In this document: positions 15,457 to 23,349 of the stretch, one piece after another | How positions within the stretch are numbered: position 1 is the first letter of the stretch | Layout of the letters: each line of letters begins with the position of its first letter | Assembly (NCBI GenBank): GCA_964493425.1 | Contig: CAZBMW010000026.1 | Coordinates: 1 to 29,746, forward strand | Source of the DNA: CAYLMG01 sp964493425 | GTDB taxonomy: Bacteria; Planctomycetota; Phycisphaerae; Sedimentisphaerales; Anaerobacaceae | Reading direction: 5' to 3' | Length of the DNA stretch: 29,746 nt | The notes under the pieces: generated by a model | The model's database searches: none | The model's input: the letters and a program-made list of their open reading frames with translations, nothing else | Told to the model about the DNA's origin: nothing | Program-made: the position numbers and the translations under genes

Positions 15457-17718
15457 ATGAGTAGATATTCGAAAGCAGGCGTTTGTGTAATTGCAGTTTT
15501 ATCGACAATCATTATCAGCGGGCAGGTTTTTGCAATAGAACATATCAGAGTAAGAGAACCTGCAGAAAATGTAATTATTCCGCAGAGCAGAGCAACGGCA
15601 TTCGTGCCGCCTAATTGTCACAGGGCCATAGAAATAACAGAAGTCGAAGTCAAAATCGATATATTAGAGCAGACGGCAACGACGACAATAGAGATTCGGC
15701 TGGAAAATAAAACAAACAGAAGACAGGAAGCCGAGCTGGTCTTACCCGTGCCGGACGGAGCAGTGGTCAGAGGCTTTGCATACGACGGGCCTGGAGGAAT
15801 GATAACGGCTAAGGTCCTGCCTAAAGAAGAGGCAAAAAGAATATATGAAAGGCTCGTTGCGAAGATTCGAGACCCAGCACTGGCGGAATTCATCGGCTAT
15901 AACCTGATACAATCGAGCGTTTTCCCAGTCGAGCCGAGAGGCAAACAAAAGGTTCGCCTGACGTACGAACATCTTCTCGAAAGTGATTTAAACCGTGTGG
16001 ATTATGTTCTGCCGAGGACAGAGTCACTCGAATACTCCGTGCCGTGGAAAATCACAGCCGACATCAAATCCAAAAGCCCGATATCGGCTGTGTATTCGGC
16101 CAGCCATAAGGTATATATGCACAGGGTGAGCGAGACGGAAGTATCGGTAAAAATCGAGGCGGAGGCTGAAAAGCAGCCCGGGCCGTTTCGGCTTTCATAC
16201 CTGTTAGAGAAAAATGGAGTGACGGCTTCGATGTTCGCATACCCGGACAAAAAGGTTGGCGGCGGATACTTTCTTTTATTTGCGGGACTGCCTGCGGACA
16301 TATCGAAACAGGAAAATACAATCAAACGCGAGGTGACAATGGTAATAGACCGCTCGGGCAGTATGCGCGGAGAAAAAATCGAGCAGGTGAAAGAGGCGGC
16401 GCTGCAGATTATATCCGGATTAGAAGAAGGCGAGGCATTTAATGCCATCATCTACAGCAATACGGTCGAGTCATTTTCCAAAAGTGCGGTAAAAAAGAGC
16501 AGAGAGACCGAGCAGGCAGCACAAAAATATATCGATGGCATTACAGCGACAGGCGGAACAAATATCTACGATGCACTCAAAACTGCTCTCGAACAAAAGC
16601 CTATTGAGGGGTATCTGCCGATAGTATTATTTTTGACGGACGGTTTGCCGACGGTAGGCAATACTTCGGAGATAGGGATTCGCGAACTGGCGACGAAAAC
16701 GAATCCATATAAAAGAAGAGTTTTTACGTTCGGCGTCGGCTTCGATGTCAATGCCCCCCTGCTGGAAAAGATTGCAGAGGAATCGAGGGCGAAGGCGGAA
16801 TTTGTTCAGCCCAAAGAAGACGTGGAAGTAAAGGTCGGTAAGGTATTTAAGAGCCTTTCGGGGCCGATTCTGGCAGAGCCTGAGATTGAGGTCCTCAATA
16901 AAAATGGCGGGCAGGCGATGGGACGTGTGCGTGATGTGCTGCCGGCCAAGCTGCCAGATATGTTCGAAGGCGATAAGCTTATACTTTTAGGCCAGTACGT
17001 CGGTGATGAGCCGATACAATTCAGAATAAAGGGTAATTACTTAGGCAAAGAGAAAACTTTTAAGTTTACTTTCGAATTTGACAAGGCTGATGTCAAAAAC
17101 GGTTTTGTAGCCCGGCTGTGGGCGAGCAGAAAGATAGCAGAGCTTATAGATGTTATCAGGCAGATGGGAGCAGAGCCGGGGGCATCGACAGATGAGCCGA
17201 AGATAAAAGAACTGGTGGACGAAATTGTCAGGCTGTCAACTGAGTTCGGGATACTGACGGAATACACTGCCTTTCTTGCAAGAGAAGGAACGGAGCTAAG
17301 CGACAGAGAATTAGTCTTAGGGGAGGCCGTAAGAGGACTCGAAAACCGTGCGATGCGCGTGCGAGCAGGCAAAGGAGCAGTAAGTCAAAGTTATAACATA
17401 GCCGGACAAAAACTGGCGACTACGCCGAATTACGGCAATGTATATCTCGATGAAGATATGCAGCGGGTAAGGATAACAAACGTTCAGCAGATAAACGACC
17501 GTGCATTCTATAACAGGAACAACCAGTGGGTAGACAGCATTATAGTTGACAAGGAAAAAGATATTAAGCCGGACAAGACAATTGAATTCGGCAGTAAGGA
17601 ATTTTTCGAGCTTGCCGAGAGATTAGCCAGGGAAAACCGTCAGGGCAGTATTGCTCTGCGAGGCGATGTTGTATTATCAGTTGACGGCCAGATTATTCTG
17701 GTAAAGATGCCAAAGTAA
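15457..17718 (+). CDS. Exported VIT and von Willebrand factor A domain protein
   Basis: 753 residues from the ATG at 15457, preceded by AGGAG 8 bases away; an upstream in-frame TTG at 15427 lacks a ribosome site. The signal peptide ends VFA (residue 26). The VIT domain (about 40-165) includes VTAKVLPKEEAKRIYE-like sequence (AKVLPKEEAKRIYERLVAKIRDPALAE) and the SSVFPVEPRGKQKVRLTYE core. A VWA domain (about 285-460) has a complete MIDAS: DRSGS, the Thr in TGGTNIYDAL and FLTDGLPT. The C-terminal part is typical of VIT-VWA proteins in bacteria. These relatives of inter-alpha-trypsin-inhibitor heavy chains are thought to mediate metal-dependent adhesion or complex assembly; the exact role is unknown. 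It leads an operon with the next VWA gene. Confidence 0.93.
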   Translation: MSRYSKAGVCVIAVLSTIIISGQVFAIEHIRVREPAENVIIPQSRATAFVPPNCHRAIEITEVEVKIDILEQTATTTIEIRLENKTNRRQEAELVLPVPDGAVVRGFAYDGPGGMITAKVLPKEEAKRIYERLVAKIRDPALAEFIGYNLIQSSVFPVEPRGKQKVRLTYEHLLESDLNRVDYVLPRTESLEYSVPWKITADIKSKSPISAVYSASHKVYMHRVSETEVSVKIEAEAEKQPGPFRLSYLLEKNGVTASMFAYPDKKVGGGYFLLFAGLPADISKQENTIKREVTMVIDRSGSMRGEKIEQVKEAALQIISGLEEGEAFNAIIYSNTVESFSKSAVKKSRETEQAAQKYIDGITATGGTNIYDALKTALEQKPIEGYLPIVLFLTDGLPTVGNTSEIGIRELATKTNPYKRRVFTFGVGFDVNAPLLEKIAEESRAKAEFVQPKEDVEVKVGKVFKSLSGPILAEPEIEVLNKNGGQAMGRVRDVLPAKLPDMFEGDKLILLGQYVGDEPIQFRIKGNYLGKEKTFKFTFEFDKADVKNGFVARLWASRKIAELIDVIRQMGAEPGASTDEPKIKELVDEIVRLSTEFGILTEYTAFLAREGTELSDRELVLGEAVRGLENRAMRVRAGKGAVSQSYNIAGQKLATTPNYGNVYLDEDMQRVRITNVQQINDRAFYNRNNQWVDSIIVDKEKDIKPDKTIEFGSKEFFELAERLARENRQGSIALRGDVVLSVDGQIILVKMPK

Positions 17719-17746
17719 AAATGACACAGAATTAAGGAGACAAGAA

Positions 17747-18955
17747 ATGAGAAAGTTGAGAATGATTTTAAGTTTGATTATTCTGACGGTTGTTTGCATC
17801 AATGTAAAGGCAGCCGAACAAGCGGGTATGGACAAGACAATTGTTAATTCCAATACAATAAACCGAAAGCCCGTCGTGCAGATGGCGATACTGCTGGATA
17901 CGAGCGGCAGTATGTCAGGTCTAATCGACCAAGCAAGAGGCGAGCTGTGGGCGATAGTCAACGAGTTTATCTATGCGAGAAAGGACGGCACTGCACCGCA
18001 GGTTCAGGTGGCGTTGTTCGAGTACGGCAAAAGCACAGTCCCATCTGAAGATGGTTTCGTCAGGCTGATAGTACCTTTCACGACGGACCTTGATAAGATA
18101 TCGGAAGAGCTTTTTGCATTGAAGACAAACGGCGGTGACGAATATTGCGGCTGGGTGATAAAAGATGCGGTTGAAAAGCTGAAATGGAGCGACAGAGCGG
18201 AGGATTTGAAGGTGATTTTTATTGCGGGTAATGAGCCTTTTACACAGGGCAATGTCGATTACAAAGAAAGCTGCAAGGCGGCGATTGAGAAAGGCATAAT
18301 CGTTAATACAATTCACTGCGGCTCAGAAAGCGAAGGTATCGAAGGCAAATGGAAGGATGGTGCGGTGCTTGCCGACGGCAGGTTTCTGAATATCGACCAT
18401 AACCGCGCGATTGTTCATATAGCTGCGCCGCAGGACCAACAAATCACAGCTCTGAATTCAAGGCTGAATGAGACATATATCGCTTACGGTGCAAAAGGTT
18501 TCGAGTTCCAAACAAGGCAAGAGGCGCAGGACAAAAACGCAACGGTTCTGTCGGCGGAGGCTGCTGTTCAACGAGCGGTTGCTAAGTCATCGGCTAACTA
18601 CGTAAATGCCGGCTGGGACCTGGTGGACGCTGTAAATAATAATAAGGTGAAAATCGAAGAGCTTAAGGACATAGAGCTGCCGGAAAATATGCAGACAATG
18701 AGCGAATCCGAAAGAAAAGAATATGTCATTCAACAATCAAAAAAGCGAGCAGAGATTCAGGAGCAGATTCAAAAATTAAACGCGGAAAGAAAAAAGTACG
18801 TAGCAGCAGAGATGAAGAAGCTACAAAAAGAAGGTGATACATTAGGCTCTGCGGTGATTGAAACGATTCGCAAGCAGGCGAAAAGCAAGAACTTCGAATT
18901 CGAGCGTCCGCAGGAAGAGCCGAAAACAGATACCAAAAAGAGTGAAGCCAAATAA
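17747..18955 (+). CDS. Exported von Willebrand factor A domain protein
   Basis: 402 residues, with AAGGAG upstream of the ATG and only 28 bases after the VIT-VWA stop, so it is in the same operon. A signal peptide (MRKLRMILSLIILTVVCINVKAA) is followed by a VWA domain from about residue 42 with the MIDAS motif DTSGS (VQMAILLDTSGSMSG). LKTNGGDEYCGWVIKDAV supplies the neighbouring loop. The C-terminal 100 residues are strongly charged and probably coiled coil, ending in a Lys/Glu-rich tail. A secreted or periplasmic metal-dependent binding protein is likely; the partner may be the VIT-VWA protein. A terminator follows at 18993-19030. Confidence 0.92.
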   Translation: MRKLRMILSLIILTVVCINVKAAEQAGMDKTIVNSNTINRKPVVQMAILLDTSGSMSGLIDQARGELWAIVNEFIYARKDGTAPQVQVALFEYGKSTVPSEDGFVRLIVPFTTDLDKISEELFALKTNGGDEYCGWVIKDAVEKLKWSDRAEDLKVIFIAGNEPFTQGNVDYKESCKAAIEKGIIVNTIHCGSESEGIEGKWKDGAVLADGRFLNIDHNRAIVHIAAPQDQQITALNSRLNETYIAYGAKGFEFQTRQEAQDKNATVLSAEAAVQRAVAKSSANYVNAGWDLVDAVNNNKVKIEELKDIELPENMQTMSESERKEYVIQQSKKRAEIQEQIQKLNAERKKYVAAEMKKLQKEGDTLGSAVIETIRKQAKSKNFEFERPQEEPKTDTKKSEAK

Positions 18956-18992
18956 GTCGAACGCCCTGCTTTAAGATTTAAACAAAATGAAA

Positions 18993-19030
18993 TTAGCTGT
19001 AACCAGCAATTGGTTGCAGCTAATTTTTTT
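18993..19030 (+). terminator. Intrinsic terminator of the VIT-VWA/VWA operon
   Basis: A 13-pair stem (TTAGCTG-T-AACCA with TGGTT-G-CAGCTAA, one G-T pair) has a 5-base loop and is followed by seven T residues. It overlaps the stop codon of the convergent kinase gene by two bases. On the minus strand the stem is followed by TTTCATTTTG, so it may also stop kinase transcription. Confidence 0.88.
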
Positions 19031-20333
19031 ATGATAAGAGTCGCTGTTTACACCAGGGACAATAGCTGAAGAACTCGGTATCGACCGGCCAGGAGCACTT
19101 AGAGCAGACCTCAGGGAAAGGCTTGACATGCCAGGTTTTTTTTACCTTCCTGTGACACCAGGGACAATAACGCATAAAGCGCATAAGTTTGCCGCCGCAA
19201 TACCGGCAGTAAGAATGGTAACGAACACCCTTTGTTTTATGCTTGTGAGGTGAATGAAAACCGGGGCCATAACACCATGGACAGAAACGCCACTCCGGCA
19301 GGATCCCTCTGTGACAATCGGGACAGATATAATTGAAATGAGAAATTGCATCAAAACGATTTTTGGAAGAACCGCAGTTGGGACAGATGAGCATAGACTC
19401 GTCTATCAACTGGTCACAATCGAGGCACCTGTAAAGGTTTTGAAAGACTTTTCCATATTTTTTCCTAAAAGCGATTCTACGCAGCTTTTGCCAGTCAGGC
19501 AGTTTTATTTCTGAGTCCGGCTGTAAAGCCTTTTTGAGGCTCTTCGGCAGTGCTTCTTTTAAGGCGATGAGCATTTTTTCGGCGTTTTGAAAACGTTTTT
19601 TCGGGTCAACAGAAAGTGCCCTTTTAATAAAAAGAGTGTAAGATTTGCTGACTCTCTTTGTGAGTCTTTTCTCGTCGATTTTTTTCCAGGTGAAAGGCCA
19701 TTTCGGCAGGACGCCGGTAATATATTCGTAGAGGATTATAGCGACGGCGAAACAGTCGCTCATATAAGTCGGATAGCCGTAAGCCTGCTCAGGAGCGACA
19801 TAGCCTGGGGTGCCGAAATCATCAATGGTCCTGATTCTGCCCTTGCGTTTGATGGCAATTCCGAAATCACCGAGAGCAGCTTTTTTGTTATGAAATAAAA
19901 AAATATTCGATGGTGTAACATCACAGTGAACTATTTTATTTTTGTGTGCAAAGGCGAGGCCTTCAAGCACCTGTAAGACTACCGAAGTTATAGAACGTAC
20001 AGACATCGGTTTCGAACAGTCATCGAGAGTTCTTGCCGATAGCTTCGTTGCGAGGACGGCATATCCTTTAATTATGTCGGCGTTCTTGACGGACAGGATA
20101 TTCGGATGCCTGAGCTTGGAGACTGCTCTTATTTCACGCAGGAGCAGGTCGTTTTTTCTTCGGCCGTTAACATCATTGAGAGGTATTTTCAGAGCGACCC
20201 AGATACCCTCAACGGCATCTCTTGCCTGCCAGACCTCACAGGAGCCGCCTGAGCCAAGGCGTTTGCATAGCCGATACTTTCCGAGTCTCGTACCGGGTTC
20301 AAGTTTTAGCTTGTTTTTTCCTCCAGACTTCAA
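19029..20333 (-). CDS. Ser/Thr protein kinase with four C-terminal zinc ribbons
   Basis: 434 residues. The start is a TTG at 20333, because an in-frame stop lies close upstream and no ATG precedes the P-loop; GAGG is about 11 bases upstream. The Hanks-type kinase domain (about 17-280) has the glycine loop LGSGGSCEVW, Lys49 (VALK), Glu67, catalytic HCDVTPSN (Asp138, Asn143), DFG at 156-158 and APEQ. The loop is non-RD (Cys137) and the usual Lys of DxKxxN is Thr140. The C-terminal 120 residues contain eight CxxC pairs (CLDC, CPNC, CPDC, CPWC, CRYC, CPWC, CSKC, CPWC), enough for four zinc ribbons. There is no transmembrane segment, so it is probably cytosolic. Confidence 0.92.
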   Translation of the reverse strand: MKSGGKNKLKLEPGTRLGKYRLCKRLGSGGSCEVWQARDAVEGIWVALKIPLNDVNGRRKNDLLLREIRAVSKLRHPNILSVKNADIIKGYAVLATKLSARTLDDCSKPMSVRSITSVVLQVLEGLAFAHKNKIVHCDVTPSNIFLFHNKKAALGDFGIAIKRKGRIRTIDDFGTPGYVAPEQAYGYPTYMSDCFAVAIILYEYITGVLPKWPFTWKKIDEKRLTKRVSKSYTLFIKRALSVDPKKRFQNAEKMLIALKEALPKSLKKALQPDSEIKLPDWQKLRRIAFRKKYGKVFQNLYRCLDCDQLIDESMLICPNCGSSKNRFDAISHFNYICPDCHRGILPEWRFCPWCYGPGFHSPHKHKTKGVRYHSYCRYCGGKLMRFMRYCPWCHRKVKKTWHVKPFPEVCSKCSWPVDTEFFSYCPWCKQRLLS

Positions 20334-20392
20334 AACAGGACCAGCCTCAGGTAACTATTTATATTCAGCTACAACCTATTAACTGCTTATTG

Positions 20393-20420
20393 AGATTAAT
20401 GTCTTTGCTATAAAAGTCAA
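20393..20420 (-). promoter_or_regulatory. Possible promoter of the kinase gene
   Basis: On the minus strand TTGACT (20420-20415), 16 bases, TAATCT (20398-20393). The -35 is good, the -10 is weak. The leader would be about 55 bases. Confidence 0.4.
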
Positions 20421-20482
20421 TTTTTTTTATTAACTAAACAGGTGGTATTGCCTAAACAGATTTTTTAAGCCTTTTAAAGAAG

Positions 20483-20511
20483 TTGCAAAAATCGAAAAAA
20501 AAGATTAAACT
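20483..20511 (+). promoter_or_regulatory. Promoter of tRNA-Arg
   Basis: TTGCAA (20483-20488), 17 bases, TAAACT (20506-20511), with the mature tRNA starting 18 bases downstream. Transcription may continue into the nucleotide-sugar dehydrogenase gene, whose start is only 42 bases beyond the tRNA. Confidence 0.5.
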
Positions 20512-20528
20512 TCAGGTTTCTGGTTCGT

Positions 20529-20602
20529 GCGCCCGTAGCTCAATTGGATAGAGTCGCGGACTTCGAATCCGAAGGTTGCAGGTTCGAGTCCTGCCGGGCG
20601 CG
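20529..20602 (+). tRNA. tRNA-Arg(TCG)
   Basis: A 74-base cloverleaf: acceptor GCGCCCG/CGGGCGC, D arm GCTC/GAGT, anticodon loop CTTCGAA with anticodon TCG (reads CGA and relatives), 5-base variable loop, T arm GCAGG-TTCGAGT-CCTGC, discriminator G. The CCA end is not encoded. The first anticodon-stem pair is G-A (bases 20556 and 20572), a mismatch, while the other four pair normally. Confidence 0.95.
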
Positions 20603-20644
20603 TTAAAATTTACGGCAAATTTATTGTAAATCAAGGAGTAAATA

Positions 20645-22279
20645 ATGAATGAAAATTCTGTTAGCCCATCGGGGGAAATTCTTGAACTGCCGAAAAAAGA
20701 ACAATACGAGAAAGAATTCAATCGCATAGAAGCACTTGTAAAAGCCGCACGCAGCGAAGGAAAAGAAATCGTCGTCGTTATGGGTGTGGGCTTTGTCGGT
20801 GCGGTGATGGCAGCGATAATCGCCGATACCGTCGATAAAAAAAGCGGCAAGCCATGCAAATTCGTCATCGGTTGTCAGCGGCCGAGCGTTCGCAGCTACT
20901 GGAAGATACCAATGCTTAACCGCGGCGAGTCGCCGGTCAAGGCCGAAGACCCGGAAGTCGAGCCGATGATTAAAAGATGTGTGCTCGAAAAAAAGACTCT
21001 GGTCGGCACTTATAATAACGACTGCCTGAAGCTGGCGGATTGCGTTGTTGTAGATGTGCAGTGCGATTATACGAAAAATGACCTCGGAAATATGCGCAGC
21101 GGCAAAGTTGAAATGGGTGCGCTCGAGGCGACAATAAAAACCATAGCAGAGAAAGTCGGCCCGCACTGCCTGACATTGATAGAGACGACCGTCGCACCGG
21201 GGACGACGGAATTCGTCGCCTGGCCCATAATGAAAAAAGCATTCAGACAAAGAGGCATCGACAGTGAGCCACTGCTCGCACACAGCTTCGAGCGAGTTAT
21301 GCCGGGCAGACACTACGTCTCGTCGATAAGGGACTTCTGGCGTGTGTGCTCAGGATGTAATGTAGAGGCGCGAGAGCGAGTTGAGAAATTTTTGCACGAA
21401 GTGCTCAACACGAAAGAATATCCCTTAACTGTAATGGACCGCCCTATCGAGTCCGAGACCACAAAGATTGTCGAGAACTCCTACAGGGCAACTATATTAG
21501 CGTTTCTTGATGAGTGGAGCAGGTTCGCTGAGCGTAACGGCGTGGATTTGCTCAAGGTGATAAAAGCGATTAAGGTCCGTCCCACACATAGCAATATGAT
21601 ATTTCCCGGTCCCGGCATAGGCGGATACTGTCTGCCGAAGGACGGCGGCCTTGGATATTGGGCGTATAAGCATATTCTCGGCTTCAGCGACGAGATATTC
21701 AAGATAACACCGATGGCAATCGACATTAACGATACACGCGGCCTTCATGCTGCCGAATTGACAAGAGACGCACTGCGAAATATGGGAAGGCAGGTAGCAG
21801 GGGCAAAGATAGTTTTATGCGGTGCAAGTTACCGGCAGGATGTCGGGGACACGCGTTACAGCGGCTCAGAGATAGTGGTAAGGAAACTGACAGAGATGAG
21901 AGCTGATGTGGCTGTGCACGACCCGTATGTCGAGCACTGGTACGAGCTTGAGAAACAGGATGTGTACCCCGCGCCGGGCCATTCGAAATCAAGGTTTTTC
22001 CGCAATCAGGATAAGCTAAAAGATATACGTGTCAAAAAGGATTTGGCGAAGATGGTCTCGGGAGCAGATGCGATAGTTCTGGCAGTTCCGCACGAACCTT
22101 ATTTGAAACTTGAGCCCGAGAAAATCGTCGAAAGCGCAGGCAGACCGGTTGCAGTGATAGACTGCTTCGGGATACTAAAAGACGAGCAGATACGCAAATA
22201 CTTCGAGCTCGGCTGCGAAGTTAAGGGTATGGGACGCGGACATATCCAGAGAATCAAGGAAGAGATTAGAAAAAAATAA
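20645..22279 (+). CDS. Nucleotide-sugar dehydrogenase (UDP-glucose/GDP-mannose dehydrogenase family)
   Basis: 544 residues, preceded by AAGGAG. The enzyme oxidises the C6 hydroxyl of an NDP-sugar to a uronate in two NAD+ steps. The N-terminal Rossmann motif is VVMGVGFVGAVMA (glycines 47, 49, 52); the catalytic Cys329 is in GPGIGGYCLPKD; the central helix region and the C-terminal NDP-binding domain (VLCGASYRQDVGDTRYSGSE) are complete. It is longer than the usual 430-450 residues because of an N-terminal lead of about 40 residues and insertions. Substrate is uncertain. A family-4 glycosyltransferase follows after 10 bases, consistent with polysaccharide synthesis. Confidence 0.92.
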   Translation: MNENSVSPSGEILELPKKEQYEKEFNRIEALVKAARSEGKEIVVVMGVGFVGAVMAAIIADTVDKKSGKPCKFVIGCQRPSVRSYWKIPMLNRGESPVKAEDPEVEPMIKRCVLEKKTLVGTYNNDCLKLADCVVVDVQCDYTKNDLGNMRSGKVEMGALEATIKTIAEKVGPHCLTLIETTVAPGTTEFVAWPIMKKAFRQRGIDSEPLLAHSFERVMPGRHYVSSIRDFWRVCSGCNVEARERVEKFLHEVLNTKEYPLTVMDRPIESETTKIVENSYRATILAFLDEWSRFAERNGVDLLKVIKAIKVRPTHSNMIFPGPGIGGYCLPKDGGLGYWAYKHILGFSDEIFKITPMAIDINDTRGLHAAELTRDALRNMGRQVAGAKIVLCGASYRQDVGDTRYSGSEIVVRKLTEMRADVAVHDPYVEHWYELEKQDVYPAPGHSKSRFFRNQDKLKDIRVKKDLAKMVSGADAIVLAVPHEPYLKLEPEKIVESAGRPVAVIDCFGILKDEQIRKYFELGCEVKGMGRGHIQRIKEEIRKK

Positions 22280-22289
22280 AGTAAAACGA

Positions 22290-23321
22290 ATGGAGCTCAA
22301 GGAAAAACGAATAGGGATTCTGTCGCCGGTGGCGTGGCGGACACCGCCAAGGGCTTACGGTGCGTGGGAAACAGTAGCGAGCAATATAACAGAAGGCCTG
22401 GTGGCACACGGCTACAAGAACGTTACACTGTTCGCAACGAAAGAGTCAATAACCAAAGCCCGACTTGTCGGCTGGATTGATAAAGGTTACGAGGAGGACA
22501 AAAGCCAGATACCGCTGGTTTCTACTGTTCTGCATATATCGAAAGTTATGGAGATGGCCAACGAGTTCGACCTTATCCATAATAATTTTGATTATATACC
22601 GCTGGGCTTTCATCATCTAATAAAGCCGCCGATGCTTACAACGATACACGGATTCAGCAGCCCGGATATACTGCGGGTATACCGTGCACATAAGGATACG
22701 AACTATGTTTCAATCAGCGACTCCGACAGGGACAGTGAGCTGCCCTACCTTGCGACGGTCTATAACGGAATTGATTTGTCAAATCTAACCTTCAGGGAAA
22801 AGACTGGTGACAAGTTAGTCTGTTATGGCAGGATTCATCCTGATAAAGGCTATCATCTGGCAATAGAGGTTGCACAAAAAAGCGGAATGGAATTGATACT
22901 CGCGGGGATAATTCAGGACCAGGAATATTTTGATGAGCAGGTGATGCCTTTTGTCGATGATAAACTGATACATTTTATTGGGCCGGTAAATCCGCAGCAG
23001 CGAGACGAGTTGCTCAAAGAAGCCTACGCAGTAATACATTTGAATACGATACCGGAGCGGTTCGGACTGGTGATGGCTGAATCGATGGCGGCAGGTGTGC
23101 CGGTAATTGCGATGGATTTGGGAAGCTGCAGAGAAGTAATTGCCGACGGTAAAACCGGATACCTCGTTAAGGATGTCGATGAGGCTGTCAAGGTAATAGA
23201 AAAAATAGATAAGATTCAAAGAGCAGATTGCAGAAAGCACGTCGAAGACAATTTCACTATCGACAAAATGGTCGAAGAATACGAGAAGGTGTATCAGCGA
23301 ATATTCGAAAAAGAGGCGTGA
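22290..23321 (+). CDS. Glycosyltransferase family 4
   Basis: 343 residues of GT-B fold. The N-terminus has the glycine-poor but typical RTPPRAYGAWETVASNITEGLVAHGY start (acceptor side), FDLIHNNFDY and TIHGFSSP. The C-terminal donor-binding half has YGRIHPDKGYHLAIE and the EX7E motif in PERFGLVMAESMAAGVPVIA, followed by GSCREVI and DGKTGYLV. Retaining transfer from an NDP-sugar is expected; donor and acceptor are unknown. The start at 22290 lacks a strong Shine-Dalgarno and lies 10 bases after the dehydrogenase stop, so translational coupling is likely. No membrane segment is seen. Confidence 0.92.
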   Translation: MELKEKRIGILSPVAWRTPPRAYGAWETVASNITEGLVAHGYKNVTLFATKESITKARLVGWIDKGYEEDKSQIPLVSTVLHISKVMEMANEFDLIHNNFDYIPLGFHHLIKPPMLTTIHGFSSPDILRVYRAHKDTNYVSISDSDRDSELPYLATVYNGIDLSNLTFREKTGDKLVCYGRIHPDKGYHLAIEVAQKSGMELILAGIIQDQEYFDEQVMPFVDDKLIHFIGPVNPQQRDELLKEAYAVIHLNTIPERFGLVMAESMAAGVPVIAMDLGSCREVIADGKTGYLVKDVDEAVKVIEKIDKIQRADCRKHVEDNFTIDKMVEEYEKVYQRIFEKEA

Positions 23322-23349
23322 CTTTTTAAGAAAGGGAAGAATTAAGAAT

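Noticed and set aside
20609..20625. Possible fourth tandem-hexamer box (TTTACG-N5-TTTATT) before the nucleotide-sugar dehydrogenase gene
   Set aside because: Two mismatches, and a -10 placed 22 bases downstream would fall inside the gene.
20512..20868. Open frame on the minus strand over tRNA-Arg and the dehydrogenase N-terminus
   Set aside because: Antisense of tRNA (GRTRTCNLRIRSPR peptide) and of a confident gene.
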